DNA of 42,635 bases from Gammaproteobacteria bacterium (GTDB taxonomy: Bacteria; Pseudomonadota; Gammaproteobacteria; DRLM01): NCBI GenBank assembly GCA_919903055.1, contig CAKKSB010000050.1, positions 1,975 through 44,609 on the forward strand, given 5' to 3'. Below the pieces are notes generated by a model. That model was not told where the DNA came from, ran no database searches, and saw nothing but the letters and a program-made list of their open reading frames with translations. Every line of letters starts with the position of its first letter. Position 1 is the stretch's first letter. Positions 26,901 to 33,199 of the stretch are shown one piece after another. The position numbers were made by a program, and so were the translations under genes.

Positions 26901-27729
26901 CGCTGATTCAACCGCGTACCGGCAGCGGTTGGCGAACTACCTCGCGCAACGCGGCGCGGTTTCCAGCGGCGTCGACGCCTTTCGTGGTTTGTCTCTGGTC
27001 GAGCAGCGCCAACTGATACTCGAAGTGTTCTTCACCGAACTCCGCGAGTCGGGTGTCGCGGCGGCCAAGAAAGGTGACGGCGATTACAGTCGGGGATTTA
27101 CGGCGATCAAGACATTGTTTCCGGCCGACGACTACCAAGGGGATATCAAGTCTTTCTTGAGCCGCATCTACACGTTGGACGGCAATGACATCTCGCTCTT
27201 GGCGCCGGGCGGGCTGGTCAATGCCGGGGTCGCCAGTTCCGCGGTTATCAATAAAGAGCCGGGCAAGCTCGGTATCGTCGCGCAACGCGACGGCGACATT
27301 CATGGTTTCGTCGCCGACGATTTCCTGGTCAACCAATCGCGGGTCTTCGCCCTCGACGGTGGTGATATCGTGATCTGGTCTTCCACCGGCGACATCGACG
27401 CCGGCCGTGGCGCCAAGACAGCCTTGTCGATACCGACACCAACGAGCACCACCGATGCCAATGGTAATACGGTGGTGGAACTGCCGCCGGCCGTTGCGGG
27501 CAGCGGCATCCGCGGCGCGGTAAGCACGCCCGGCCGCGCGCCGGGCGATGTTTATCTCTTCGCGCCCGCCGGGGTGGTCAACGCCGGCGACGCGGGTATC
27601 GGCTCGGCCGGCAACGTCACCATCGGCGCGGTGCAGGTGATCGGCGCCGACAATATCGACGTGGGCGGCGTGTCGGTGGGTGTGCCCCTAGCGGACACCG
27701 GCAGTTTGACGGCGGGCGCGGAGGGCTAA
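17950..27729 (+). CDS. Giant FHA-family two-partner-secretion exoprotein (TpsA) with DUF3739 region
   Basis: The 3259-codon frame encodes a very large secreted adhesin-like protein. A basic N-terminus and hydrophobic segment end at about ARA (residue 43), followed by PCGGGCGG with two Cys. The TPS/haemagglutination-activity domain spans about 55-200: LNWQSFNVG, VALNRIF, NPSRILG, ANGQIYLINKNGILFG and LVASTLDIS are its hallmark. The middle is beta-helical repeat sequence (many IDVSG, AAGSRIDAGGG, GGEV.L.A units). From about residue 2340 the DUF3739-type C-terminal region follows, ending with DDFLVNQSRVFALDGG and GDIDAGRGAKTAL. The TAA at 27727-27729 is premature in appearance: the same frame continues 66 codons with family-like sequence. 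The partner TpsB lies downstream. It is likely exported to the cell surface for attachment or biofilm. Confidence 0.9.
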   Translation: MMVIRLGRKKPRRLQSVLRGMQAYWRLLMLAGVVFVSAAPARAELPVPCGGGCGGKVWVASGKVQAPVVTGNTLRITQESDKAILNWQSFNVGAENTVSFSQPSSNAVALNRIFQNNPSRILGRVSANGQIYLINKNGILFGQGSQINAHSLVASTLDISDEVFNDLGLTNAINNSDPNKAAAFAGSDGGAVMVEAGAKLTSAEGGRIMILAPAIENRGDIRTPGGQTILAASHDKVYLASSDDPNLRGLLVEVATGGDVSNLGTIVAERGSVTLLGLAVNQNGVARATTAVNLNGSVRLLARDHAAFNTTSEGIRKPFATRTGSVTLGTGSLTEVAPHDLHETAADAQEQPLSRVELMGRQVVLTAGARIVAPGGEVKITATRNPQSPGPSAANQQINDSRVVMETGSSIDVAGLDSALLPMERNLVEAELRGNELRDSPLQRNGPLRNQKVVVDVRKAEGKGTSLADLSGKIAAIKRPLEERLAVGGNVSIVSEGEVVTHADAVIDVSGGAVGYEGGYLNTTKLLAQGRLYDIGEADPSLPYDAVLSGNKFIVENRKWGTKKNYDAPGLTALSTFEPGYVEGKDAGSVTINTRVMDLHGSVRGERTLGAYQRLPSIPPPVVWGRRYDQVPLGGQLILGRKDITKEDIDFGLTDVELKSWQDLGVVGMTRVQVYANGRITVPEQANLELAAGGEFSLTAHHIDLQGRITAPGGKLQFNARQTKLKESELAELTVGPASRLDVSGLWINDSATLQPSVSPQGPVFIDGGSVSLLAVGDLALAAGSRIDAGGGAQLQRNGNLKAGKGGDITLAAKPTSLSEPSRLLMDGVVSAYALETGGGLHLTGPGFRIGGDTADLIDGTLWLAPDFFEQGGFSRYDLTATRTGIDLAAGETLRLRAENRLLQSDFWTRVSGADIDDFSGVGLLPDYLRQPVSLSLALTRASYVDRTPIVELAAGSRIEAEPGATVSLSSDTRIAVNGMISAPAGEIELSVLAPTNDTDLVVFDPTQSIWLGPQGHLLAGAYFQAVPDGSGRNLRSGKMLKGGEVALTAKRGYVLTDTGSLIDVSGVSETLDVDIQGRFESTLMNGAAGAVTLTAAEGMVLNGDLRGAAGNGAGAAGGSLVLALQPETRTGAASRDIVLTAEVVATPAVGAAVANDLNGVARLDPGKVRSGGFDALDVIARSANTTDATAARVIVAGDSGLDLKRRLVLDAPILESNGGRAELGAAYVRMGMSETIAPGSATSGSGSLRVHGEQVDIVGKMALRGFGPAASEQDVAATTPVRIESGGDIRLIGDSSLIGRLDSRADITLQADQVYTTTATDYTLSVAGPTGRIIIEPGGETAASFSAGSKLTLAATDIEQRGTLRAPFGQIELAATNSVTLGEGSVTSASGGGLVVPFGYTEFGEDWLYKVGTSGKIYQAPPEKGVAVSAPNLTLAPGSVVDVSGGGDLLAREFLPGPGGSKDIFASVNANGAFAVVPGVNAFGNYDPLLSGKEITTGATIHFAAGGPLPAGDYAVLPAGYALLPGAYLVTPLQAPENPLPGATMPQFDGSVVVAAKHGMAGTDIRDNLWSAFRVENGTQVRNRAEYLESRADTFFAAGAASGDSLNRDAGRLVLDAGNTLVLGGTLTRNNGAGRGSAADILADRLAVVTAVTGASDRVELLAADLNKLGAESLLLGARREAAGKDSKLDVQAQEVRITQNVQVTAPELILAARNTVSIADGAALTATGSKVAAPASVLIDGDSAYARISTGEQVRVRREGDSGAAGTFELAAGARLDAARSITLDASRDTRVNGDVHTDNGSLSLAAARISLGDTAGVSGGLLLSNETLARLNASDLRFTSRGTVDIYGALDLDLDHLEINAAGLAGYHNVGQTVSIDADSVVLANRAGASFTGAPDGGGALNMSAREVTLGEGKFALRGFTTTNITATEQIIASPESDVAVSLQAAGDLNLTASRLTATRGAEVSIGTQVADGTAVGKLTLNALAAPVSLPAVTELGARLDLTATQIEDRGHITLPSGTVILHATAEGGVSLASGATIDVAGRDLSFADLAVGSPGGAVELIADQGGIDVDAAARINVSGAAAGGDAGKLSLLAPQGAVNVDSFAQLVGAAKVGAEQGRFAIDTQMLTQGFSSLNSLLNDGGFTEARQLHLRRGDLAVAAADVVRAHDVNLSADAGKIDVYGRIDASGVKAGRVSLYAADDLTVHGSARIDAHAAAAGEQGGGVRLATANGRIDMQAPDATIDVAGTDDAGGRADNGRVHIRAARDGAAGVRIEPIAATVTGADRINIEANRVYSTNDINDALIADIGADTAAFMANAGQIKNALGVAADSRFHVIPGIEIQSPAALAVNTNWDLSQWRYDGDPGVLTLRAVADLNFNGSLSDGVTLDFPVRDSTDLFPERELVMTGPSWSYHLAGGADIGAADPLAVVRDTGDVNLAVGVKLRTGTGSIELAAGRDLRFADSTAAIYTTGENRGTGGVSAGDTGFSADVIKELVFKADFLENGGDVRIVAGNDILGADGHQFINEWLTRVGGDVVLPGIGSTSLPASWAINVTNFAQNIGALGGGDVTVTADGNLDKLSVMIPTTAQPTSDAAHPAIAGGGDLRIDAGGDIKGGVFYLGQGHADIRAGGALSHAEGATVNPILSMNDGHYDVRAGKDLTIETVLNPTVLAQRNIHGDYMDTTVSLELESYFFTYSNNSAVRLESLAGDITLRGDKAALESVSDVLYNTINPSANYRLATQAINWYPGTLSARSLQGDIAVIGDSGLTLTLVPAPRGDLELLAGGSITTGGKGSVNLVLSDTDARSLPAIATPSLSLTNTLLRQGAHAPLPVHADDSQAVRIVARGGNIQPLEGSQDTLSFVLGKSARINAGGDVRDITLDIQNIGERDISTVEAGGDIRFSIQRDAGGKVKATDDNQFKIEGPGQFFAIAGADVDLGASQGISSVGNQNNPALADRGAAINVIAGAKREPDYAGFIQRYFADSTAYRQRLANYLAQRGAVSSGVDAFRGLSLVEQRQLILEVFFTELRESGVAAAKKGDGDYSRGFTAIKTLFPADDYQGDIKSFLSRIYTLDGNDISLLAPGGLVNAGVASSAVINKEPGKLGIVAQRDGDIHGFVADDFLVNQSRVFALDGGDIVIWSSTGDIDAGRGAKTALSIPTPTSTTDANGNTVVELPPAVAGSGIRGAVSTPGRAPGDVYLFAPAGVVNAGDAGIGSAGNVTIGAVQVIGADNIDVGGVSVGVPLADTGSLTAGAEG

Positions 27730-27930
27730 AGAGATGCGGCGGGGACCGTTACCAAGGACGCCATGGAATCCGCCACCGCGGCGGCTCAGCAGAATACTTC
27801 CTCTACCCCGGTTGCCGATGAAGCCTTGGCATTCCTGCAAGTGGAAGTACTGGGTTTCGGTGAAGAGAAAAAACTTGGAGATAATGTGAACGAAGCAAAG
27901 AATGAAGAGAAAAAGGACGCGAATGAATAA
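27730..27930 (+). other. In-frame C-terminal continuation of the TpsA gene beyond a stop codon
   Basis: After TAA 27727-27729 the same frame stays open for 66 codons to TAA 27928-27930. The encoded stretch (AAQQN...EALAFLQVEVLGFGEE, then a Lys/Glu/Asn-rich tail) looks like the usual end of DUF3739 exoproteins, where a FxxVEVLGFG motif is common. Either a nonsense mutation has trimmed the protein, or the stop is a base error or is read through. No ribosome binding site suggests a separate gene. Confidence 0.65.
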
Positions 27931-28420
27931 ATATCAAAGCTCACGATGATCGACGTAAGGTCTAATCCCGTTTGCTCACGAATCGGTAACCGGGGCGAAT
28001 TAAAAGACCCGACAACCAAAACAACATTGGTGCAAGGCTAGGCCGCAAAAACAGTACGAATACGAGTCCCGTCCGGGGGTTTTTTAGTTGCTTACCGCAT
28101 GGGGGCTCGTAGTACGCCGTAAGTTCAGAAAACGGAGCGGTGTGGTTGATGTACCGCGTGTCGGGCAACATGTTCATCGCGCCTTTAAACTCACCACTCC
28201 GGCGTTAACGGTTACCCCTCCTTTTTGAGAGGGGAGTGATGAAAGCAGGTTGATCTTTCCTCACGGAGCAAATACCAGCAATTGCGAAGCACTACCCGAG
28301 GTTTTGGACGATACACAAATCGGTAACATACCCCGTTTAAACTCCCTTGCATTGGTGGCAGACTTCGGGGTTCAGAGTCTGGCCGTGTTCGCAAGTCGTC
28401 GCATTCAGCGGAAGGTTCCC
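27931..28420. other. Intergenic region between tpsA and tpsB
   Basis: No gene is supported in these 490 bases. A weak terminator-like element lies at 28067-28085, and a CCCCTC/GAGGGG hairpin with a CTTTTTGA loop at 28215-28234. The open frames on both strands have no recognisable content. The gap suggests that tpsB has its own promoter, though no clear -35/-10 pair was found. Confidence 0.45.
28067..28085 (+). terminator. Weak candidate terminator after tpsA
   Basis: TCCC (28067-28070) and GGGG (28075-28078) can form a 4-bp stem with loop GTCC, followed by a six-T run at 28080-28085. The short stem makes this uncertain. Confidence 0.3.
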
Positions 28421-30094
28421 GTGTACGGTATTTCTATGGCGCGATGGGCCCTGACACCCAATCTCGTCTGGTGGTGTTGCACCTGCTTATTGTGGGGCGC
28501 GTACGCCCATGCTCAAGATAGCCGGGGTGATCTCACGAGCGCGAGTAAGCCACGCTTCGATTTGTGGGAGTTGCGCGTTTCGGGGAATAGTCTCCTGGGT
28601 ATCCAAGAGGTGGAAAGGACGCTGTACCGCTTTCTGGGCGCAGGCAAGTCGGTTGATGACGTGGAAGCGGCGCGTGAAGCGCTGACTCAGGCTTACAGCG
28701 AAGCCGGATACGGTACTGTGCTGGTGAACATTCCCGAGCAGGATGTGGCGAACGGCATCGTTTATTTGCAGGTGGTCGAAGGACGAGTCGAGCAAAGTAT
28801 CGTCAGCGGCGCCAAATACCATTCCCCGCAACGGATCCGCGAGCAGGTGCCCGCGCTGGCGGACAACGGCGTGCTGCATCTGCCCAGTTTGCAGACGCAA
28901 CTCGCCGCGCTTAACGCGGTGAGCGGCGATCGCGCGGTGACGCCGGTGCTGCGCCCCGGCCGCACGCCCGGCACGGTGGAAGTGGAATTGAAGGTGCAGG
29001 ATGCGTTGCCGTTGCACGGCAGTCTGGCGCTCAACGATCGTTATTCGCTCAATACCTCCCGTCTCCGGCTGGAAGCCCAACTCAGTTACGGGAATCTTTG
29101 GCAGCGTGAACACAGTGTGTCCTTGCAATATCAGACCGCACCGGAAGAACTCAGCGAAGTGCAAGTATGGGCGGGCACGTACGTGTGGCGTGATTTTACC
29201 AAACGCTCGATCCTAGCTTTGTACGGTGTGCATTCGGAAAGCGAAGTGGCCGCGGTGGGCAGTTTTCAAGTACTCGGCCAGGGCGATATCGTCGGCGCGC
29301 GGCTGATCACGCCCTTCGCCGCTCAAGCCGGGTTCAGTCACAGTTTGACTCTGGGAATGGACTACAAGGATTTCGCGGAGGATTTGGCTTTGACCGGGAA
29401 CAGCGTGCCGGTCACCACACCTATCAGTTATATTCCCTTTTCCGTTGCTTACGGCGGCGCGAAGGTCGGCGCCGCGATAGACACCCGCTTTGAGCTTGGT
29501 GCGCATTTCGGCGTACGCGGTGTGGGCGACGATGAAATCGACTGCGAATTCCAGCGGGGAGACGGCAGTATCGGCCGGCAACGCATCAATGAGTTTGCCT
29601 GTAAACGGGCCGGCGCCAAACCCAATTTTGTTTATCTCACCGCGAGCGTCGAACATACCCGCGAGTTGATGAAGAGCATAGCCATGCATGTGGCGTTGCG
29701 CGGCCAGTTGGCGGATTCACCCCTCATCAGCAACGAACAGTTCAGCGCCGGCGGGATGGACAGTGTGCGCGGCTATCTGGAATCGGAGCGGCAGGGCGAC
29801 GATGCGATTCAATTCAATTTCGAACTGCGGTCATCGCCGCGGACGATGTCCATTCTGAATAGCTTGGCGGAGTTACGCGCCCATGGATTCATCGATGCCG
29901 CCTGGTTGAATATCCGTGAGCCCTTGCCCGGTCAGGCGCGGGATTACAGTCTTGCCGGTGCCGGCCTTGGTCTGCGCGCCGGTACGTTCAAAGGCGTGGG
30001 CGCCGCGATGGATCTGGCGTGGGCCCTGGAGGATGGCAGCGACACGCAAAAGGGGGATCTGCGCTGGCATTTTTCGCTGGATTATAAATTTTGA
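28421..30094 (+). CDS. TpsB outer-membrane transporter (FhaC/ShlB/HecB family)
   Basis: The 557-residue product is the outer-membrane beta-barrel that secretes the TpsA partner. It has a signal peptide (to about AHAQ), two POTRA-like domains (about 45-195; FDLWELRVSGNSLLG, YSEAGYGTVLVNIPEQD, VYLQVVEGRVE), then the FhaC barrel. The L6-loop motif DSVRGYLESE is present and the chain ends in Phe (HFSLDYKF), as outer-membrane proteins do. GTG 28421 is preferred because GGAAGG lies 5 bases upstream; ATG 28436 is the alternative, and an earlier TTG at 28250 would add a non-homologous leader. It stands about 490-690 bases downstream of tpsA in the same direction, and no other TpsA is in view, so the pairing is very likely. 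Confidence 0.92.
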   Translation: MYGISMARWALTPNLVWWCCTCLLWGAYAHAQDSRGDLTSASKPRFDLWELRVSGNSLLGIQEVERTLYRFLGAGKSVDDVEAAREALTQAYSEAGYGTVLVNIPEQDVANGIVYLQVVEGRVEQSIVSGAKYHSPQRIREQVPALADNGVLHLPSLQTQLAALNAVSGDRAVTPVLRPGRTPGTVEVELKVQDALPLHGSLALNDRYSLNTSRLRLEAQLSYGNLWQREHSVSLQYQTAPEELSEVQVWAGTYVWRDFTKRSILALYGVHSESEVAAVGSFQVLGQGDIVGARLITPFAAQAGFSHSLTLGMDYKDFAEDLALTGNSVPVTTPISYIPFSVAYGGAKVGAAIDTRFELGAHFGVRGVGDDEIDCEFQRGDGSIGRQRINEFACKRAGAKPNFVYLTASVEHTRELMKSIAMHVALRGQLADSPLISNEQFSAGGMDSVRGYLESERQGDDAIQFNFELRSSPRTMSILNSLAELRAHGFIDAAWLNIREPLPGQARDYSLAGAGLGLRAGTFKGVGAAMDLAWALEDGSDTQKGDLRWHFSLDYKF

Positions 30095-30130
30095 ACTTGC
30101 ATCATTCATCAAACCTGTAACTTCAGCGAG

Positions 30131-30210
30131 ACCACTTCGGACCATAAAAAAGGCCGGAGAGCTATTTTACTAATCTTCCCAGCCTCTCTTGGACTGCTTT
30201 AGATAATTCG
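30131..30210 (+). repeat. 80-bp direct repeat, copy A
   Basis: This stretch matches 32189-32268 over 80 columns with about nine mismatches and two single-base gaps; CTTCGGACCATAAAAAA and CTTGGACTGCTTT are shared. Copy B is the terminator and flank of tRNA-Ala; copy A has no tRNA beside it and its hairpin arms are mismatched. The two copies are in the same orientation and bracket the single gene 30290-32044. Confidence 0.85.
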
Positions 30211-30289
30211 TTAACCATTGCTAATAGGCTGGACTAATGCGCCCGATGGTAAGAATATGAACCGTTGCCTGAGAAACAAGGAAAAGAAC

Positions 30290-32044
30290 ATGGAAAAAGC
30301 GGAAGCGCAACACACTCAGACGCAGAGCCAACCAGCGGCCCGCCAGCGAAAAGGCCCTAAAGTCGTCGAACCGTCTCAAAGCAAGCGGCTCGGCCAGCTT
30401 GAGGCCATCATCGAGAGCAGCCCGCAGGCGGCTAAGCAAGCGCAATTGACGGCGAGAATTAGCGCCAGCCCGGCGATGGCAGCACAGCGCAAGTTCATGG
30501 ACATGGTAGATGATGACCCGCGCCAAATAGCCCAGCGCAAAACGGAGCCTGCCGGGAAGCCCAACGACACCGGACTGCCTGACAATCTCAAATCCGGGAT
30601 CGAATCCCTCTCCGGCATGTCCATGGACAACGTGAAGGTACATTACAATTCATTGCAGCCCGCTCAACTGAATGCCTTGGCCTATACCCAGGCCAGCGAC
30701 ATTCATGTCGCAACTGGACAGGAACGGCATCTTCCCCACGAAGCCTGGCACGTCGTCCAACAGGCGCAAGGCCGCGTAAAGCCGACCGTGCGGATGAAGG
30801 ATGCGGTGCTGATCAATGATGACAAAACGCTCGAGCACGAAGCGGATGTAATGGGGTCCAAGGCGTCGGGAGGTGTCGCGCAATGCCAACGCGTCCCGCT
30901 CGTACAGGCAACCAACGGCCAAGCGCCAGTGATGCAGTTGTTCAAGGATTTGACCAAAGCCGAATTGAGCAAAAAAGCGGGTGAAAAGTTTAGCGAGCTT
31001 CAGTATGTAGAGGACTTGCTGAAGGCCTTGGACACCTACGAGACGACTTCAAACGAAGACCCTGTAGCGCTGGCGACGGCGCTCGATCAGGTGGTCGTGA
31101 AGTATAAGGTCGCCAAGGACAAACTCGACACAGAGGTTTGGGACAATAAAAGAACGGACCTTGAGCCGCTCAACGAGTGGATAGTGAACCAATATGGCGA
31201 GGTGCGCACCGAACGCGATCAGGTGGTACTGCTTTTGCCGATCGCCAGCCGGCGCGAAGAGATGCTCAAGAAGTTTGAAGGCGACGCATCACTCACCATT
31301 GGCGATGGAATCCGCGCACTGGTCGAAAGCGGTGAACCTGACATAGGCAAGAGCTCGGAGGAAATGCGCTATGAAACCAGCATCGGTCTCCCTTTTGGTG
31401 AAAAGGGTCCCGTCATGGAAGATGTCAAGCAGGGCGAACTCGGCGACTGTTGGCTGCTGGCGCCATTGATCTCCTTGGTCAATTCCAAAGCGGGTCAGGA
31501 ACACATCCGGAACATGATCCAGCCTCACGGCAGCCCACCAGAGGCCTACACCGTGCGGCTCTTCGATGTTGGCGAAAAATTCGCGCCCCGCTCCGTGACC
31601 GTGTCGTCGCGCTTTCCGGCGTACAAATCGAAGAAGAGCGGAAATATACGGTTTATTTATGCGCACGGCGGCCACCGCGTCGACGATCCCCCGCCTCTTT
31701 GGCCGGCTATTATCGAAAAGGCCCTTGCCAAGTTGCTCAAAGGTTTTACGCAATTAAGCGGCAGCACGCGCGGCGCCAAAATGGCATTTGAATCCATCCT
31801 CGGCCGCGAAGCGCCCCAACAGCCACTGCTCGGCGAACCTCTGATAAAAGAGCAGGACCAGCAGTTAGTAGCCAAGCTCGTGACGGAAGGCAAGCTAGTC
31901 GTCGTGAGCACCGAGACTCATTACTGGAGCGTCATGGAGGGCGGCGTTGAAGGTCTCGTTTTGCGCAACCCCCACGGCAAGACGGAGAAAATGACTTGGA
32001 GCGACCTGAAAAAAATGACCTATCACGTAGGCCCTGACCTGTAG
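30290..32044 (+). CDS. DUF4157 metallopeptidase-like plus calpain-like cysteine protease, putative effector
   Basis: The 584-residue protein has no signal peptide or membrane segment. Residues 1-95 are polar, Gln/Ala/Lys-rich and likely disordered. Residues ~96-200 form a DUF4157 domain: LKSGIESLSGMSMDNVKVHY, then HEAWH (150-154, an HExxH zinc motif) with VVQQ, then LEHEAD (181-186). The C-terminal domain (~365-584) has the calpain/C2 layout: QGELGDCWLL with Gln381 and Cys387, LWPAIIEKALAKL (470-482), His544 in THYWSV and Asn560 in RNPHG. All active-site positions are present. DUF4157 is known to mark cargo and toxins of extracellular contractile injection systems; no such apparatus is in this window, so effector status is inference. 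AAGGA precedes ATG 30290; ATG 30257 is the alternative. Two 80-bp repeats flank it. Confidence 0.85.
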   Translation: MEKAEAQHTQTQSQPAARQRKGPKVVEPSQSKRLGQLEAIIESSPQAAKQAQLTARISASPAMAAQRKFMDMVDDDPRQIAQRKTEPAGKPNDTGLPDNLKSGIESLSGMSMDNVKVHYNSLQPAQLNALAYTQASDIHVATGQERHLPHEAWHVVQQAQGRVKPTVRMKDAVLINDDKTLEHEADVMGSKASGGVAQCQRVPLVQATNGQAPVMQLFKDLTKAELSKKAGEKFSELQYVEDLLKALDTYETTSNEDPVALATALDQVVVKYKVAKDKLDTEVWDNKRTDLEPLNEWIVNQYGEVRTERDQVVLLLPIASRREEMLKKFEGDASLTIGDGIRALVESGEPDIGKSSEEMRYETSIGLPFGEKGPVMEDVKQGELGDCWLLAPLISLVNSKAGQEHIRNMIQPHGSPPEAYTVRLFDVGEKFAPRSVTVSSRFPAYKSKKSGNIRFIYAHGGHRVDDPPPLWPAIIEKALAKLLKGFTQLSGSTRGAKMAFESILGREAPQQPLLGEPLIKEQDQQLVAKLVTEGKLVVVSTETHYWSVMEGGVEGLVLRNPHGKTEKMTWSDLKKMTYHVGPDL

Positions 32045-32188
32045 AAATAGCGGAACGCGGGCATTCGGCGCAGGCTTGGCCGTGCGGATTGCGTGATCGG
32101 TTAGCTCATTTGAGGGCAAACTTTTTTGGGAGAGTTCTATTATCCCAATGTCGTTCCACTTGCCCCTGAAGTGCATGGTTTTAGCCGA

Positions 32189-32268
32189 ACCGCTTCGGAC
32201 CATAAAAAAGCCGGAGAGCCTATTTTACTGAGCTTTCCGGCCTTGCTTGGACTGCTTTGGACAATTCG
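32189..32268 (+). repeat. 80-bp direct repeat, copy B (3' flank of tRNA-Ala)
   Basis: Partner of 30131-30210. It starts one base after the 3' end of the tRNA gene, seen on the minus strand, and holds that gene's terminator. The preceding 144 bases (32045-32188), between the effector stop and this repeat, contain nothing recognised. Confidence 0.85.
32204..32241 (-). terminator. Rho-independent terminator of tRNA-Ala
   Basis: On the minus strand GCCGGAAAGC (32241-32232) pairs with GCTCTCCGGC (32219-32210) with one mismatch and is followed by six T (32209-32204). It sits about 30 bases past the tRNA 3' end. Confidence 0.85.
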
Positions 32269-32269
32269 G

Positions 32270-32345
<76 letters not shown>

Positions 32346-32362
32346 AACAGTTTGATTTTTAA

Positions 32363-32404
32363 CCTATCCGAATCTGATATGGACCGGATAGGGCGCACAT
32401 TCTA
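32363..32404 (-). promoter_or_regulatory. Candidate tRNA-Ala promoter and leader hairpin
   Basis: On the minus strand TAGAAT (32404-32399) is a 5/6 -10 match, followed by a GC-rich discriminator GTGCGCCC, as in stringently controlled stable-RNA promoters. No good -35 is seen. In the leader CCTATCCG (32392-32385) and CGGATAGG (32370-32363) form a perfect 8-bp stem, possibly for 5' processing. Confidence 0.4.
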
Positions 32405-32433
32405 ACACCGGCCGCGGTGAATCGCTACCCATC

Positions 32434-33129
32434 TCACGTCCCTTCGCGTGGGGATTTTCGAATCGCGTCGCGCTCCAGCAGGGTGATGAATTTTTGCAGG
32501 GCGCGGCGCTGAAGAGGATCGAGGCGTTGGAACTGGCCGCCTAATTGACAACCGTGATCGTTCCGGCTGAAGAAACGCAGATCGAGACTGCATTCGATGG
32601 ACTCACCGCCCGGTATTTGAAAACGGCAAGTCAAGGGGGTGCCGGCGGTGAGATCGATGAGTTCACGGTCGGCCTTGATGCGCAGTCCACCGAGTGAGAT
32701 GTCTTGCAGGGTGCCGCTGATCGTATCGCCGCCCGGCAAGTCGAGTTGCACTTCGGTATTGAAGGCGCGGCTGACTTTCGGACGAAAGTGGGCACGCCGC
32801 TGACCGTAACTGATGCTGTCGGGAAGCGCCACCCGGTAGTAGGCGATACCGTTCTCTTGGCCGCTGCTGATGAGCGTGACGATGAAGGAAACCGTGATGC
32901 CCTTGAGGCTGGTCCGCACCCGGCAGCGCTGTTGCTGCAAAAACAGCTCATGGCCGGTATTCGGTTTGAGTTCGTCGAGCACTAAATAACCTTGTTCGGT
33001 GTTGATCTCCAAAAGGGCGCTGTTGAATTGGTAGCTATCACCGTTCAGATTGACCGCCAACAGGCAACGGCCATCCTGCATGCGTTGCAAGAGGGTGAGG
33101 ATTTGTGGCCGAAAACGGATTTGTTCCAT
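32434..33129 (-). CDS. ycgR: YcgR-type flagellar brake protein with PilZ domain
   Basis: The 231-residue cytoplasmic protein has a YcgR N-terminal domain (about 1-105) and a C-terminal PilZ domain. The cyclic di-GMP binding residues are present: R112-xxx-R116 in QRRAHFR, and D143-x-S145-xx-G148 in DISLGGLR. On binding cyclic di-GMP such proteins act on the flagellar motor to slow swimming. The gene follows flgN in the same direction with a 70-base gap that contains a TCATTCC/GGAATGA hairpin (about 33148-33170) without a U-run. It links the flagellar locus to second-messenger control, which also commonly governs matrix genes such as those earlier in the window. Confidence 0.9.
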   Translation of the reverse strand: MEQIRFRPQILTLLQRMQDGRCLLAVNLNGDSYQFNSALLEINTEQGYLVLDELKPNTGHELFLQQQRCRVRTSLKGITVSFIVTLISSGQENGIAYYRVALPDSISYGQRRAHFRPKVSRAFNTEVQLDLPGGDTISGTLQDISLGGLRIKADRELIDLTAGTPLTCRFQIPGGESIECSLDLRFFSRNDHGCQLGGQFQRLDPLQRRALQKFITLLERDAIRKSPREGT

Positions 33130-33199
33130 GCGAAGTCACATTATTGAGTCATTCCTTATTGATTGGAATGAGCGGTTATTATCAGTCGCCGAATCTGCG

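Noticed and set aside
27940-28090. Possible cyclic di-GMP (GEMM) riboswitch upstream of tpsB
   Set aside because: Purine-rich and GC-rich pieces are present, but the conserved GEMM core and receptor sequences could not be found.
27962-28177. Small minus-strand frame between tpsA and tpsB
   Set aside because: It has no ribosome site or known motif; the hydrophobic end may be chance.
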